In this document: one piece after another, positions 20,664-33,137 of the stretch
Layout of the letters: each line of letters opens with the position of its first letter
Position numbering within the stretch: position 1 is the first letter of the stretch
Assembly (NCBI RefSeq): GCF_002836745.1
Contig: NZ_PJAR01000043.1
Span: 1 to 64,000 of the forward strand
Reading direction: 5' to 3'
Length of the DNA stretch: 64,000 nt
Source of the DNA: Glaciecola sp. 33A
Lineage (GTDB): Bacteria; Pseudomonadota; Gammaproteobacteria; Enterobacterales; Alteromonadaceae
Notes under the pieces: generated by a model
Told to the model about the DNA's origin: nothing
Seen by the model: only the letters and a program-made list of their open reading frames with translations
Database searches by the model: none
Made by a program: the position numbers and the translations under genes

Positions 20664-20764
20664 GATTTTGCTGGCTAATGAAGCTGTATGGCATTCCATT
20701 CCATGGTTTTTATCAGTATCATTGACTTTTTATAGTGCTATTATCAGGTTATGTCGGATCTACC

Positions 20765-21331
20765 ATGTTGGAAGTAATTTTATTATCAGTAGCGTTAAGT
20801 ATGGATGTTTTCGCAGTATCGATTGGCATAGGTGTAAACCAAAGTGGCAAATCGCAACCTGCACTGAAAGGTGAAAGTCGCTCTTTGGGTGCTTTTACAA
20901 TCGCAATTTACTTTGCTGTTTGTCATGCCGTATTACCACTTTTGGGTTATTTAGGTGGCGTGACTCTTTTTGCATGGTTCGAAAGTCTATCCCAATGGAT
21001 TGGTTTTAGTATCTTATTGTCTTTAGGACTAAAATCTATTTATAATTCATTTCAAAACACTGCCGATGAAGCTCCACCTTCATTGACTCACAACGCTTTG
21101 TTAATGCTTGCTTTGGCGACCAGTATTGATGCTTTTGCCACAGGCTTTACCTTAGCATTGATGTCTTTATCTCCCTATCTATCGTGCCTAATCATTGGAC
21201 TAACTACCTTATTATTTAGCTTATTTGGTTTCTTTTTGGGAGGTAAAAGTCACCAAAAATTCACATTTAAAGCGGAGTTTTTCGGCGGCATTATATTAAT
21301 TATCATAGCATTCAAAATTTTATTGTTTTAA
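20765..21331 (+). CDS. mntP: Putative manganese efflux pump MntP
   Basis: About 188 residues with six predicted membrane helices made of two DUF204 halves. Each half carries the conserved acidic motif: SMDVFAVSIGIG in helix 1 and ATSIDAFATGF in the fourth. MntP exports Mn2+ across the inner membrane. The frame can be extended to a GTG at 20735, but the ATG at 20765 places MLEVILL directly before the first helix as in other family members, so I prefer it. No clear ribosome site or yybP-ykoY riboswitch fold was evident upstream by eye. Confidence 0.88.
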   Translation: MLEVILLSVALSMDVFAVSIGIGVNQSGKSQPALKGESRSLGAFTIAIYFAVCHAVLPLLGYLGGVTLFAWFESLSQWIGFSILLSLGLKSIYNSFQNTADEAPPSLTHNALLMLALATSIDAFATGFTLALMSLSPYLSCLIIGLTTLLFSLFGFFLGGKSHQKFTFKAEFFGGIILIIIAFKILLF

Positions 21332-21528
21332 TATTCTGAGTCTTCGATTTCTTTAAATCCACTAATTTTTGCGCCAATACAAACACTTCACTGAGCATTA
21401 AGAACATGAAATACACCAGCACGCAGATTTTCAGAGGTTTAAAGTCTTATAATGTAAATCAACTAGTGAATTGCATATATTTTTACTCTACAATCCGCGG
21501 TCTCTTTTTTTAATCACTCAGGACCAAG

Positions 21529-23028
21529 ATGGCAGCAATAGGCATAGATTACGGTACATCGAATTCAGAGGTAGTTTATTTTGATGGTACAAAACATCAT
21601 TTCATTAAGCTCGATCCTAATGTTGAACAATCGAATAAAATTCGCTCTTCAGTTTTTGTATATTACAACGATGATCTGCCGCGCCCGCCAGTGTCTGCTA
21701 TTGAGGCTAAAGTTGCGCAAATTCAGCGTGCGATCAATGATCAGCTAGAAAAAACTAAAAATAGCTATTACGAAGCACAAGATCCTCGAGAGCAGCGCGT
21801 TTTTAGCGAAAAAATTGATGACCTACGAGCGCAATACCACAACAGGCCAGCATTGCAGCGCCAAGCTATTCAACTGCTTCTTAAATATATGACCGTGCAA
21901 GACTTGTCTCTGAATCAACTGGTTGAAACAGGGGAGTTTGCGTTTGGTGAAGAAGGATTTAAGCGTTATTTAAAAACGCCAGACAAGGGCCGCTTAATTT
22001 ATTCACCGAAAAACTTTTTAGGCGCGCATTTAGTGCCCGGTCAGAAAGCCGCTTTTGTGGGCATGATTGCTAAACAATTGGCTTTTTTCCGTCAAAGTGC
22101 AGAACAACAACTAAATCAGACTGTGGATACTGCGGTAATTGGCCGCCCGGTAAGGTTTCATGGTACCAGAGGCGAAGAAGGTAATAGTCAAGCATTAGAA
22201 ATAATGGCTGATGCTGCTAAAGAGGCCGGCTTCACACATGTTGAATTTCTCGAGGAGCCTATTGCGGCTGCTTATAAAATTGAACCCAATTTAGCCAAGC
22301 CTACCAATGTGCTTGTGGTTGATATTGGCGGTGGTACGACCGATATTTGTTGCATTAAGTTATCCCCAGAAAAACGTAGTAACCTTAATCGTCAGCAAGA
22401 TGTGCTGTCGGTAACTGGCGCCCGCATAGGTGGAATGGAATGTGATAAAAATCTAATAGTGAAGTCAATTGCACCAACAATGGGCCAGGGACTGAAGATG
22501 CTAAGTGGATTGCCGGTGCCACCCACGTATTTTTCAGATATGTGTGCGGTAGACGATATTCCAAGGCTTAATCACTTCTTTTCAGATGAATATGGTTTGG
22601 ACATTACCCAAACCATGTCAATTATAAAAGAATCTAAATTGTTAGGTCGGTTGCTTACAGTACAAGAAGAAAAACTTTCGGCCCGTTTAGTTAACTCATC
22701 TCGTCTAGCAAAAGAGATGCTTTCATCTAAAACAGAAATCACTTTACCATTGCATTATATTGAGGCCGATTACGACGTAGACTTGTCGGTGGAGGACTTA
22801 AATCGGTCTATGAAATCATGGTTAAGCCGGGTCAAACGTTTGGTTGTTGAATGCTTAGAAAACAGCAGTGAAGCACCGGAAATGCTTTTCATCACCGGTG
22901 GTATGAGTTTATCGCCAATTGTGAGGAAACAGCTAACACAAGAGATGCTGCCTAATTTGCCAGTAATCGAAGGTGATGCCTTTAACTCTGTTTGTGAAGG
23001 CTTGGCCATTCAAGCTGCTAGGCTTTAG
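21529..23028 (+). CDS. yegD: Hsp70-family protein YegD
   Basis: 499 residues of actin/Hsp70 ATPase fold without a full substrate-binding domain. GIDYGTSNSEV at the N-terminus is the phosphate-1 loop, VVDIGGGTTDICC near residue 266 the phosphate-2 loop, and FITGGMSLSP the adenosine motif. Shared blocks with E. coli YegD include SPKNFLGAH, AVIGRPVRFHG and the EEPIAAAY helix. It is ~50 residues longer than YegD because of a charged insertion around residues 60-100. The cellular role of YegD is not settled; it is a predicted cytoplasmic chaperone-like ATPase. Confidence 0.92.
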   Translation: MAAIGIDYGTSNSEVVYFDGTKHHFIKLDPNVEQSNKIRSSVFVYYNDDLPRPPVSAIEAKVAQIQRAINDQLEKTKNSYYEAQDPREQRVFSEKIDDLRAQYHNRPALQRQAIQLLLKYMTVQDLSLNQLVETGEFAFGEEGFKRYLKTPDKGRLIYSPKNFLGAHLVPGQKAAFVGMIAKQLAFFRQSAEQQLNQTVDTAVIGRPVRFHGTRGEEGNSQALEIMADAAKEAGFTHVEFLEEPIAAAYKIEPNLAKPTNVLVVDIGGGTTDICCIKLSPEKRSNLNRQQDVLSVTGARIGGMECDKNLIVKSIAPTMGQGLKMLSGLPVPPTYFSDMCAVDDIPRLNHFFSDEYGLDITQTMSIIKESKLLGRLLTVQEEKLSARLVNSSRLAKEMLSSKTEITLPLHYIEADYDVDLSVEDLNRSMKSWLSRVKRLVVECLENSSEAPEMLFITGGMSLSPIVRKQLTQEMLPNLPVIEGDAFNSVCEGLAIQAARL

Positions 23029-23059
23029 TGACACAAGGTTTAGCGGCTACACCACATTG

Positions 23060-25123
<2,064 letters not shown>

Positions 25124-25145
25124 CTAAAAATAAGGTTGTTGTCGA

Positions 25146-25862
25146 TTAAATAAATGTCAAGAGCTCGTCAAGCTGATGAATTTCAACGTTAGGTAAAACT
25201 TGAACAGGCTCCTTTTCAATTTCCATTGGTCGGTCGCAGGCGTGCCAAGCTGCAGAAAAACCGGCATTTGTTGCTCCCCAAACGTCCTTTTCTAAATTAT
25301 CACCGACATGTAGGATGCTGCCACGCGGTATCTTTAAATAATTTGCAGCTTCATCAAACATATGAGGGTGCGGCTTCATCGGACTTTGACGACTGGCTTT
25401 TAATATTTGTTGAAAATAGCCGTGTATTCCAATTTGTTGAGTATTTACATTACCATTAGTAATCGCAATTAATGGTATGCGCTCAGCGAGTTTGCTCAGC
25501 AATTGGCATTGTGCTTCACCTACTTGAAAGTTGCTGCGTTCAAAGTAAAACCAATCAAAGCAAGTTCGTACCGCTGCGGATAGCAGGCTACCGCGGTAAC
25601 CTGACTCTACCAGTCCTTTTGTTAAGACAATGCGGCGCAAGTCGCCCATATCTGAAAATAACTCAGGATCATCACGCAATGCTTGATTTTTATACTGTTG
25701 CCAATCATCTCGACTGAGGTGAGATGAATCTGGGTACTCTTTGGCAATGAAATTTAATAAGCCTTTCTCTGCTTCGATAATATACGGCCAATTGTCGTAT
25801 AAGGTGTCATCTAAATCGAACGTCATTGCACTAATTGTGGGTGTGGGTTTGTAAATTATCAC
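25146..25862 (-). CDS. yigB: HAD-family phosphatase YigB
   Basis: 238 residues. HAD motif I is [10 protein letters not shown] near residue 15, motif II AITNGN, motif III with the Lys in MKPHPHMF, motif [16 protein letters not shown]. coli YigB dephosphorylates FMN and 5-amino-6-ribitylamino-uracil phosphate in flavin metabolism. It follows xerC with a 4-bp overlap, the same order as in E. coli (dapF-yigA-xerC-yigB), which supports the assignment. Confidence 0.93.
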   Translation of the reverse strand: MIIYKPTPTISAMTFDLDDTLYDNWPYIIEAEKGLLNFIAKEYPDSSHLSRDDWQQYKNQALRDDPELFSDMGDLRRIVLTKGLVESGYRGSLLSAAVRTCFDWFYFERSNFQVGEAQCQLLSKLAERIPLIAITNGNVNTQQIGIHGYFQQILKASRQSPMKPHPHMFDEAANYLKIPRGSILHVGDNLEKDVWGATNAGFSAAWHACDRPMEIEKEPVQVLPNVEIHQLDELLTFI

Positions 25863-26779
25863 TTCTTCTTTGCCCTTGGGTGCGCTTGGTCATAAATTTG
25901 AGCAAGATGCTGAAAATTAAGATGAGTGTAGATTTGGGTAGTTGATAAGTTAGCATGCCCGAGTAATTCTTGAACTCCACGTAAATCATTACTCGACTCT
26001 AATACGTGAGTCGCGAATGAATGGCGCAATGTGTGTGGACTAATTTGTTGATAAAGTGTTTGTTGTTTAGCCCAATGGTCCAGTCTATTTTGTACTTGCC
26101 GGTTTGAAATTCGAGTTTTACGTTTAGATAAAAAGAGGGCTTTTTGGTCCGATGAAGGTAACAGTTTATCGCGTTCACTAAGCCATAGTTCGAGCGCAAT
26201 TTTAGCCTGACGGCCCAGCGGTAGGCGCCGTTCTTTGTTACCTTTACCGATAACTTTAACTTCATCACCGGCTAACAAATCACACAAGTCCAGGCCCGTT
26301 AATTCGGATAAACGTATACCACAGCCATACAGTAGTTCAAACATGGCTTTATCTCGAATACCCAAAAATTCAGTTGTATCAAAGGAAAGTAAACTACTCA
26401 TTTCATCTACATTCAATTGTTTAGGTAATGGCTTTGATTGTTTTAAGGCTTGAATTACAGCAACGGGATTATTACTTAGGTATTCCTTTGTGACCATAAA
26501 TTCACAAAAATTTCGTAACACACTAAGTCGTAGATTGATGGTGCGAGTGGATAACTTAGCCTTGCTGCAGCGCATCAACATCATTTTTATATGATCCGAC
26601 GAAAGCTCGGTCCAATTGTTGATGTTAAGATCGTTCAGCGCACTGAGTATTTGGCGCTGATAATTTTTACATGTGAGTTCGGATAACTGACGTTCAACAC
26701 GAATATGGTGAATAAAGTCGATAATCCAAGAGCCTATTTGAGGAGGCACTTTTTGCGTTACAGATAAGTCATCCAACAA
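25859..26779 (-). CDS. xerC: Tyrosine recombinase XerC
   Basis: 306 residues. With XerD it resolves chromosome dimers at dif. The N-terminal SAM-like core-binding domain (~12-100) is followed by the catalytic domain with Arg in [10 protein letters not shown], the [10 protein letters not shown] box, and the final His/Tyr in [15 protein letters not shown]. Translation starts at TTG, with a TAAAGG ribosome site upstream; no ATG is suitably placed. It lies between the DUF484 gene and yigB in a conserved operon, so it is the housekeeping enzyme and not a phage or integron integrase. Confidence 0.96.
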   Translation of the reverse strand: MLDDLSVTQKVPPQIGSWIIDFIHHIRVERQLSELTCKNYQRQILSALNDLNINNWTELSSDHIKMMLMRCSKAKLSTRTINLRLSVLRNFCEFMVTKEYLSNNPVAVIQALKQSKPLPKQLNVDEMSSLLSFDTTEFLGIRDKAMFELLYGCGIRLSELTGLDLCDLLAGDEVKVIGKGNKERRLPLGRQAKIALELWLSERDKLLPSSDQKALFLSKRKTRISNRQVQNRLDHWAKQQTLYQQISPHTLRHSFATHVLESSNDLRGVQELLGHANLSTTQIYTHLNFQHLAQIYDQAHPRAKKK

Positions 26780-26791
26780 AACTAGCCTTTA

Positions 26792-27487
26792 CTAATAATG
26801 AAGTAAACTTGGCATTGAGACATTTAGGAACTCCTGAAGTTGTTTTATTAACAGCGTGTCCATGTCGGGTGTAAAGTGAATTGGGTCGGCGCTACCAATA
26901 GCTAAAATCCCTAAGTCGCGTCTATCACCAAGCAGCACAAGCGCGACCGATTCAGCAATTGAATCGCCGAACAAAAGTTGCTTTTCGTGCTGGCTCAAGC
27001 GACCGAAAAAGAAATCGCTGTGTTTAAAACGTTTTTCCATAAACAAACGTTGCTGGATTTCAGGCAATGCAAACAGACCCTTAAAAGGTTTAATCGCAGC
27101 CGCTGACATGTCGAGTTCATCTTGCAGGGTTTCTTCAATCGTATATTGCATTTCAGCGAACTCAGTGCAGCGCAATAAGCGAAGATTTAAGTCGGCATAT
27201 ACCCGATAAATCTCTTCATTTTGTTTAGCAATAGAGATCAGTTGGCTGAGTTTAAAGCTGAGTTGGCGGACTTTCTTGCGCAACTGACTTCCTTGCAACT
27301 CAACAAGCGAGACTGTGCCCTTTTGTTTGTGCGGCACCTGAACTCTCTCAGCAACATCCGGATTGTTAACAAAAAAGTCTTTGTTATTAAGAATGTACTC
27401 TCGTACTTCTGCTTCCGTGACCGTTTCTGAGGCAAAGTCATGCGCTAGCGCTTGCGCAGTATTTCCCTTAACACCTGATTTATTCAT
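26792..27487 (-). CDS. DUF484 family protein (YigA)
   Basis: 231 residues. The family is found between dapF and xerC in many gammaproteobacteria. The N-terminal part has [18 protein letters not shown], then a coiled-coil-like helix (~60-95), and the C-terminal ~130 residues resemble a GAF domain. Function unknown. The start overlaps the dapF stop by 4 bp, so it is translated with it. Confidence 0.9.
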   Translation of the reverse strand: MNKSGVKGNTAQALAHDFASETVTEAEVREYILNNKDFFVNNPDVAERVQVPHKQKGTVSLVELQGSQLRKKVRQLSFKLSQLISIAKQNEEIYRVYADLNLRLLRCTEFAEMQYTIEETLQDELDMSAAAIKPFKGLFALPEIQQRLFMEKRFKHSDFFFGRLSQHEKQLLFGDSIAESVALVLLGDRRDLGILAIGSADPIHFTPDMDTLLIKQLQEFLNVSMPSLLHY

Positions 27488-28314
27488 AGCGTTACTTGTC
27501 CATCATAAATGTGTTCTGCGGGGCCCGTCATTTTTAACAGACTGTCTCCCCCCTGCCATTTTATCGTTAGTTTACCACCAGCTAGCGTGACATTCACTTC
27601 TTTATCTAATTTGTCTTGCATAATACCTATTGCAACTGCCGCACAAGCACCGCTGCCACAAGCGAGCGTCTCTCCGCTACCGCGCTCAAATACACGTAGT
27701 TTTATTTCGCTGCGACTAATAATTTGCATAAATCCAACATTCACACCTTCAGGGAAACGCTCGTTATTACCAACTATCTTGCCGATCCCTTGCACCTCAT
27801 AATTGTCCACATCGTCAACTTCGATAACACAATGCGGGTTGCCCATTGATACTGCACCGCAGAAAAAGGTGTGCTCATTGTCACGGATAATATAAATATT
27901 TTCTTGTTTATTTGCCTTAAATGGAATGAGCTCAGGGGTAAACACTGGGCGCCCCATATTGACTGTTACATTGCCATCTTTTTCAAGATATAAAACCAAA
28001 CGGCCAGCTTTGGTACTAACAATGATTTTATTGCGATTAATTAAGCCTTTTTGTTTTACAAATTTAGCAAAACAACGCGCGCCATTGCCACACTGAGACA
28101 CTTCTGACCCGTCCGCATTATAAATCCGATAATGGAAGTCTTGGTCCGGATCGTAAGGAGGTTCTACGATAAGCAATTGATCGAAGCCTATACCAAAATT
28201 GCGATCAGCAAGCTGCTGGATCTTCTCCTTCGAGAAAAACACATTTTGGGTAACGTTATCGACAACCACAAAGTCATTGCCTAGCCCGTGCATTTTAGAA
28301 AAATTTAACAGCAT
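27484..28314 (-). CDS. dapF: Diaminopimelate epimerase
   Basis: 276 residues. It interconverts LL- and meso-diaminopimelate, for lysine and peptidoglycan. The two catalytic Cys residues are in SQCGNGARC and ACGSGACA. The N-terminal [15 protein letters not shown] is the family signature. It follows lysA by 50 bp in the same direction, so the two last enzymes of lysine synthesis are expressed together. Confidence 0.98.
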   Translation of the reverse strand: MLLNFSKMHGLGNDFVVVDNVTQNVFFSKEKIQQLADRNFGIGFDQLLIVEPPYDPDQDFHYRIYNADGSEVSQCGNGARCFAKFVKQKGLINRNKIIVSTKAGRLVLYLEKDGNVTVNMGRPVFTPELIPFKANKQENIYIIRDNEHTFFCGAVSMGNPHCVIEVDDVDNYEVQGIGKIVGNNERFPEGVNVGFMQIISRSEIKLRVFERGSGETLACGSGACAAVAIGIMQDKLDKEVNVTLAGGKLTIKWQGGDSLLKMTGPAEHIYDGQVTL

Positions 28315-28364
28315 TTGTTTCTTATAATTATTATTATTATGAAGGTAAGACCTAGGGCCTTAGT

Positions 28365-29615
28365 TTACCTAATTTTTTGTTCGCCTTTCCACAGATCTTC
28401 TAGTTTCTCTCTCTCGCGAACCACGATTGTTTGAGTTTTATCGACCATGATTTCAGCGGGCCTACAACGACTATTATAATTGCTTGCCATCACAAAGCCG
28501 TAAGCACCAGCACTTCTTACTGCAAGGAAATCACCAGGCGCAATTGCCAAGTCACGGTCCTTACCCAAAAAATCACCTGTTTCGCAAACAGGACCAACAA
28601 CATCATATTTTTGTGCGCCAATATCAAGTCGAGGTTGCACCGGAATAATGGCCTGCCACGCGCTATATAACGCGGGGCGCAACAAATCGTTCATGGCGGC
28701 GTCGACAATCGCAAAATTTTTCTCTTCACCTTGTTTGAGGTATTCCACCTCGGTAACTAAAATACCTGCATTAGCTGCGATGGCTCGACCCGGCTCTAAA
28801 ATAAGCTTAAGGTGCTCACGACCTTGCATTTTTGCACTCATTGCCGCTGCATATTCATCGGGGTGAGGAGGCGTTTCATCGTTATAAGGAACGCCCAAAC
28901 CGCCACCAACATCAAGATGGGAAATCATAATGTTATGTACGGCGAGTTCATCAATCAACACTAATAAACGTTCCAATGCGTCAACAAATGGCGTGATGTC
29001 GGTCAATTGAGAGCCAATATGACAGTCCATCCCTTTCACTTCTAGGTTGGGCATTGCAGCCGCACGCTTATAAACACGCAGGGCGTCATCGCGCGCAATT
29101 CCAAACTTATTGGCTTTTAAACCGGTGGAAATATAGGGGTGTGTTTTTGCGTCAACATCAGGATTAATACGAATTGAAATGGGCGCTTTAACACCAAGTT
29201 TTCCGGCCACATTATTAATGCGATCCAGCTCCGCATCAGATTCAACGTTAAAGCACATGATGTTTTGCTGAAGCGCAAAACGAATTTCATCAGAGGTTTT
29301 ACCAACCCCGGAGAATACAACCTTGGTGGTGTCACCACCTGCTTCAATAACACGCGAAAGCTCACCTTTGCTGACAATATCAAAACCTGAACCCAATTTG
29401 GCCAGCACCGATAAGACACCTAAATTGGAGTTTGCTTTAACCGCGTAGCAAATAAGATGATCATGTTTAGAAACTGCGTTATTAAAGGCATGCCAATGAC
29501 GTTCAATGGTCGCTCTTGAGTAAATATACAGGGGCGTGCCATGTGCTCTTGCTATATCGGCAACAGGAACGTCTTCGGCGAAAAGTTGCTTATCTTTATA
29601 TGTAAAAAAATCCAT
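28365..29615 (-). CDS. lysA: Diaminopimelate decarboxylase
   Basis: 416 residues, PLP-dependent fold-type III enzyme. It decarboxylates meso-DAP to L-lysine, the last step. The PLP lysine is in YAVKANSN (~residue 58). The HIGSQ motif, the GGGLGVPY phosphate loop and the CETGDFLG active-site Cys block are all present. It begins 1 bp after the stop of lptM. In this operon lysA precedes dapF, whereas E. coli keeps lysA elsewhere. Confidence 0.97.
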   Translation of the reverse strand: MDFFTYKDKQLFAEDVPVADIARAHGTPLYIYSRATIERHWHAFNNAVSKHDHLICYAVKANSNLGVLSVLAKLGSGFDIVSKGELSRVIEAGGDTTKVVFSGVGKTSDEIRFALQQNIMCFNVESDAELDRINNVAGKLGVKAPISIRINPDVDAKTHPYISTGLKANKFGIARDDALRVYKRAAAMPNLEVKGMDCHIGSQLTDITPFVDALERLLVLIDELAVHNIMISHLDVGGGLGVPYNDETPPHPDEYAAAMSAKMQGREHLKLILEPGRAIAANAGILVTEVEYLKQGEEKNFAIVDAAMNDLLRPALYSAWQAIIPVQPRLDIGAQKYDVVGPVCETGDFLGKDRDLAIAPGDFLAVRSAGAYGFVMASNYNSRCRPAEIMVDKTQTIVVREREKLEDLWKGEQKIR

Positions 29616-29616
29616 T

Positions 29617-29790
29617 TTATTGACCCTCTTCAGTAGTCAATTTTTCAGGATTTTCGGCAGGTGCCTCAGGCGTTTCCTTATTACTGGGTGCTTGCTCAGG
29701 CAGAAACAGTGCACCGCGCTGTCCGCAGGCACTCAAAAATAAGGTCAGCACTGTGCAAAGCGCCAATTTTGACATTCGATTCATGGACAT
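29617..29790 (-). CDS. lptM: Small lipoprotein LptM (YifL)
   Basis: 57 residues. The lipobox LSAC lies near residue 21, followed by GQRGALFLP, the hallmark of LptM/YifL, and a Pro/Glu-rich disordered tail. In E. coli this outer-membrane lipoprotein helps the LPS translocon LptD/E mature. It is immediately before lysA-dapF, the classic place. An internal ATG at 29784 is an equally good start. Confidence 0.88.
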   Translation of the reverse strand: MSMNRMSKLALCTVLTLFLSACGQRGALFLPEQAPSNKETPEAPAENPEKLTTEEGQ

Positions 29791-29864
29791 AAAATAACTT
29801 GCTTAATATGCGCTTAACATTGCACTGCAATCACCCAAAATGCAATCTCTTTCTAGGCCTTGAG

Positions 29865-30965
29865 CTAAATACTTATAGCGCCTACTTTACTGAGTTTTTT
29901 ACTGACTTCGTCCGGAAATTCAACTTGTTGCCAGAGTTGTTGACATATTGTCTCGGTATCAGACCAGTTGCCTGCAACAATCCAGTCGATGAAGCAATCA
30001 GCGTTGCTAGGAAAGCTGATTTTAGTGGCACGATGGTTGTTCAACCATTCTTCAATGTCGTCTGTGTTTAAGTTAAATAGGGTGTCCGAAATACCCAGTT
30101 GCCGAAGCATAAATGCGTTTGAATACTGTTCAAATTGACCAGTTAACGGCTTCATCAGTATTGCTTTGCCTAAACTTAAGCACTCGGTAGCCAATTCAAA
30201 GCCGCCATTGGCAATCACTTTTGTACAAGCAGATAGTGCCTCGTGAAAACCACTTTTAGATGGCGGGAACCAATGAATATTTTGTTCAATAAACGGATAT
30301 TGTACGTCAGGATGATAGCAATAAAAGCGATGTTCACTGAGCGGCTGCAATACTTGTTGAATCTGAAGGGGCTCTTCAAACGGCAGATAGACTAGGGTGA
30401 AGTCGGTAAGATTTTGTCTTTTAGGGGAGTTTGACGCTCTTTGGCACAATCCTGTCGGCACAAAGGGAGGAATAATGGCTTGATTGAAATGATACCAATG
30501 CACACCTAATGCATATTGGGTGGGCGCAAAGTGACGTGTAAGCCATTTGTCGATGATGCTTTGAGCCTCAGTTGGCACTGTATAAGTAAATGCCGCCTGA
30601 TGGCTAATTGAGAGCGATGGGATATGTTGATTTTTGGCTGCCCATGCAGATATGGGTTCAAAATCATTCAGTACGAGGTCATAACTATTGAGATCTAATT
30701 TTCGGACGTCCCGCATAAATTCGACTAATTTTGCATTCTTGACGGTTTTAAAGCGATGCACAGCACCGCTTTCGGTAACAAATGATAAGCCACGCTTAGT
30801 TTGATACTGAGCAAATATATCCATCTCAAAATAGGCATCGGCATCACGCCCTGAAAAGAGGTAGTCAACGTCCACATCATTGCGTCGACTAAATGCGTCA
30901 GCCATCAGTCTCGCCCTAGAAATATGACCGTTTCCGGTTCCCTGTACACCATAAAGAATTTTCAT
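29865..30965 (-). CDS. MJ1255/VC2487-family glycosyltransferase
   Basis: 366 residues, GT-B-like fold. The N-terminus MKILYGVQGTGNGHISRA with the GNGH motif matches this glycosyltransferase family. The C-terminal half contains ANGGFELATECLSLGKAIL, a donor-nucleotide binding pattern like that of MurG-type enzymes. It begins 9 bp after the PAP2 gene and has an AAGGT ribosome site, so the two form one unit, perhaps modifying an isoprenoid- or lipid-linked sugar. The acceptor and sugar are unknown. Confidence 0.82.
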   Translation of the reverse strand: MKILYGVQGTGNGHISRARLMADAFSRRNDVDVDYLFSGRDADAYFEMDIFAQYQTKRGLSFVTESGAVHRFKTVKNAKLVEFMRDVRKLDLNSYDLVLNDFEPISAWAAKNQHIPSLSISHQAAFTYTVPTEAQSIIDKWLTRHFAPTQYALGVHWYHFNQAIIPPFVPTGLCQRASNSPKRQNLTDFTLVYLPFEEPLQIQQVLQPLSEHRFYCYHPDVQYPFIEQNIHWFPPSKSGFHEALSACTKVIANGGFELATECLSLGKAILMKPLTGQFEQYSNAFMLRQLGISDTLFNLNTDDIEEWLNNHRATKISFPSNADCFIDWIVAGNWSDTETICQQLWQQVEFPDEVSKKLSKVGAISI

Positions 30966-30974
30966 AAATAGACC

Positions 30975-31502
30975 TTACACCAATATACGCATGCTGATGC
31001 TAGCGATGCCTGCACCTAAAATAGCCCCAATAACGACGTCAGAAGGAAAGTGTACACCCAGCAAGATACGTGACAGCCCAACTAAGCTGGCCCAGCTAAA
31101 AGCGATAAGGCTAAATGTGGGGTAAAAGCTACAGACAATAGTCGCCATTAAGAAAGCGGCAGCAGTGTGTCCAGACGGCAAACTAAATCTATCAGAAGGT
31201 ATGATGTGAGCATCAAAATTAATGAGTCTAGCGCTCGGGCGTTTGCGTTTGAAATATCGTTTTAAAATTATGTACATAGGTAGTTCAAGCGCATACGCCA
31301 TTAAAGTGGTGTAAAAGAAAAGGACGCCATGACTATTGTCTAACCAGAATAATAAGGATCCGAAAAAAATATAGAGATGACCATCACCGGTCTTAGAAAC
31401 AACACGTATAGCGTTTATGACTCTGCCGTTACCTAAAGTTGAATATTGATTGAACCAATAAAAAAGGGCGGTATCTAACTGTGTAATTCGTTGGAGTGTC
31501 AT
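30975..31502 (-). CDS. PAP2-family membrane phosphatase
   Basis: 175 residues from the ATG at 31502. The frame continues to a TTG at 31589, but the ATG has a GAGAAAA ribosome site and gives a protein of normal PAP2 size. The three catalytic motifs are complete: K-x6-RP (KRYFKRKRP), PSGHTA, and SR-x5-H-x3-D (SRILLGVHFPSD). Several hydrophobic helices place it in the inner membrane. Such enzymes dephosphorylate undecaprenyl pyrophosphate or phosphatidic/phosphatidylglycerol phosphate. It is paired with the glycosyltransferase downstream. Confidence 0.9.
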   Translation of the reverse strand: MTLQRITQLDTALFYWFNQYSTLGNGRVINAIRVVSKTGDGHLYIFFGSLLFWLDNSHGVLFFYTTLMAYALELPMYIILKRYFKRKRPSARLINFDAHIIPSDRFSLPSGHTAAAFLMATIVCSFYPTFSLIAFSWASLVGLSRILLGVHFPSDVVIGAILGAGIASISMRILV

Positions 31503-31703
31503 GATTTTCTCAAGTGAGTCAAAGACAAGGTAAAAGATACGTGTAAAATATGAACAAATAGTGACAGAAAGAAGAAACCTATATGACAAATACTATTCAA
31601 CTGTTTTTGGGCTTTCATCTGCTCTCAGAAGTGCTAATATGAGAATATCGTTTATAAAGCATGCCTGAGCAAACACCGTATAAACAACTGTTTAAGGAAT
31701 ATC

Positions 31704-32189
31704 ATGGAATACAATACTTCTGACTTGTGTGACTTGTTCGCTGATAGTGTTGATGTGCTTGACCCTATTTTTACTAGTTTTGGTGGTCGTTATTCTTATG
31801 GTGGAGAAATCACCACCATTAAATGTTTTGAAGATAAAGGATTGGTTGACAGAGTCTTGGCTACAAGAGGTGAAGGCAAGGTGCTTTTGATTGATGGTGG
31901 TGGTTCTACAAGGCGCGCTTTAATTGATGCATATAATGCGCAGATGGCTGCAGAAAATGGTTGGGAAGGTATCGTTTGTTACGGCAGTGTGCGTGAAATT
32001 GATGTGCTCGAAGATTGCGAAATAGGTATCCATGCATTAACCGCCATTCCAGTGAACTCAGAAAGCAGAGAAGTGGGCGATCTGGATATTGCGGTTAATT
32101 TTGCGGGTGTTACGTTTTTACCAGAGGACCATCTTTACGCGGATGGCACTGGCATTATTCTTTCGCCCGAAGCCTTAGACATCGATTGA
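31704..32189 (+). CDS. rraA: Ribonuclease E activity regulator RraA
   Basis: 161 residues, the same length as E. coli RraA. It binds RNase E and reduces RNA decay. Characteristic blocks are [32 protein letters not shown], and [15 protein letters not shown]. The Shine-Dalgarno TAAGGAATATC precedes ATG. It is divergent from the PAP2 gene and ends at a strong terminator. Confidence 0.97.
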   Translation: MEYNTSDLCDLFADSVDVLDPIFTSFGGRYSYGGEITTIKCFEDKGLVDRVLATRGEGKVLLIDGGGSTRRALIDAYNAQMAAENGWEGIVCYGSVREIDVLEDCEIGIHALTAIPVNSESREVGDLDIAVNFAGVTFLPEDHLYADGTGIILSPEALDID

Positions 32190-32193
32190 ATTA

Positions 32194-32231
32194 GAAAGGG
32201 AGCCCGTTAATCAATACTTGCTCCCTTTTTA
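32194..32231 (+). terminator. Rho-independent terminator after rraA
   Basis: AAAGGGAGC (32195-32203) pairs with GCTCCCTTT (32220-32228) around a 16-nt loop, followed by a short T-run. It lies 5 bp after the rraA stop. The A-rich left side means it could also serve the convergent nuclease gene. Confidence 0.8.
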
Positions 32232-32249
32232 TAAACCAGAATGCCGTGT

Positions 32250-33029
32250 CTATTGCGTAAATAAATCGTTCAAATATGCCGCAATACGCACGCCACCTTC
32301 CTGCAATCTCTCTGTTGCTGTTGGCAAGTGTTGGTATAAATAGTCCCAACTGAGGCTTTCTGTTTCAGGATAAATTAGATCGCGAATGGCCACACTTTCA
32401 GCAATGTAAACCAGTGGGTCGATTGTGTTCCACGCAGCCGCTTGCTCCGGTGTTATTTTTTCGCTTAACCAATTCGTCCATTCAGTATAGGATAGTTGGC
32501 GTCTATCGATTAATCCTGAATCCCAAACGCGATGCAAGTTTGATTGCTCCCAGAAGAACTCTAGTTTCAAATCATTACCGCCTCTGTCTGTGCCATTTCC
32601 GCTATGCAGTGGTTGATGTAAATCGCCAATAATATGCACAATGAATCGCAGAGCACGTTGGCGTTCTTCTAACGGCGCGGTCTTATCTTTAACAATTTTT
32701 GAGAATTTATCCAAAGCCGTAAAAGCATCACCTTGCTCAGGCGCGCCGACGTCATGATAATGTTTACCTTTTGGCACCGTGACATAATGATAGGCACCGG
32801 CTTCTTTTTGCCAAAATTCCTCAGGGTTAGAACGCATCTCGTCTGCATAGGTAGATGCTTGGGCAAGACTTTCGTTTGGCAGTAACTTTTCAATCGCCGC
32901 TTTTGCCTCAGCAGTTAAATATTGTTCAGCTATTGCACCTGTAATACGATGCCCCGTTTGTCCCCACGCATTTGCCTGCGGAATTGAGCTAACGGCGAGC
33001 AGGGCAAAAGCAATCAATAGTTTTTTCAT
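32250..33029 (-). CDS. Secreted S1/P1-type nuclease
   Basis: 259 residues. A signal peptide ends at PQANA (residue 21), leaving Trp22 as the mature N-terminus. In the S1/P1 family the N-terminal Trp itself is a zinc ligand, so the cleavage site is well supported. The following GQTGHR (His27), the YHYVTVPKG segment, the HIIGDLHQPLHSG block and the GGNDLKL motif give the trinuclear zinc site. It should degrade single-stranded DNA/RNA outside the cytoplasm, perhaps for phosphate or nucleotide scavenging. Confidence 0.93.
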   Translation of the reverse strand: MKKLLIAFALLAVSSIPQANAWGQTGHRITGAIAEQYLTAEAKAAIEKLLPNESLAQASTYADEMRSNPEEFWQKEAGAYHYVTVPKGKHYHDVGAPEQGDAFTALDKFSKIVKDKTAPLEERQRALRFIVHIIGDLHQPLHSGNGTDRGGNDLKLEFFWEQSNLHRVWDSGLIDRRQLSYTEWTNWLSEKITPEQAAAWNTIDPLVYIAESVAIRDLIYPETESLSWDYLYQHLPTATERLQEGGVRIAAYLNDLFTQ

Positions 33030-33137
33030 GGTTCGTCTCTTGTCATGATTTAAAATAAGTTATTTATTCTTAGTTGGCTACGAATGACCATTATAAATTC
33101 GTCATAGCCCCCAACTTTTTACTCGTCTTTAGTAATG

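Noticed and set aside
20735-20764. GTG start for mntP
   Set aside because: The added residues MLLSGYVGST do not match the family start, and no ribosome site precedes the GTG. The ATG at 20765 fits the first helix.
20664-20764. yybP-ykoY manganese riboswitch before mntP
   Set aside because: The short space does not show the conserved helices of that riboswitch by eye; a covariance-model search would be decisive.
25859-26779. xerC as an integrase marking a mobile element
   Set aside because: It sits in the conserved dapF-DUF484-xerC-yigB operon and has the full XerC pattern, so it is the chromosomal dimer-resolution enzyme.
31503-31589. 29-residue N-terminal extension of the PAP2 phosphatase from a TTG
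   Set aside because: The ATG at 31502 has a better ribosome site and gives the normal length; the extension would use a rare start in the divergent promoter region.
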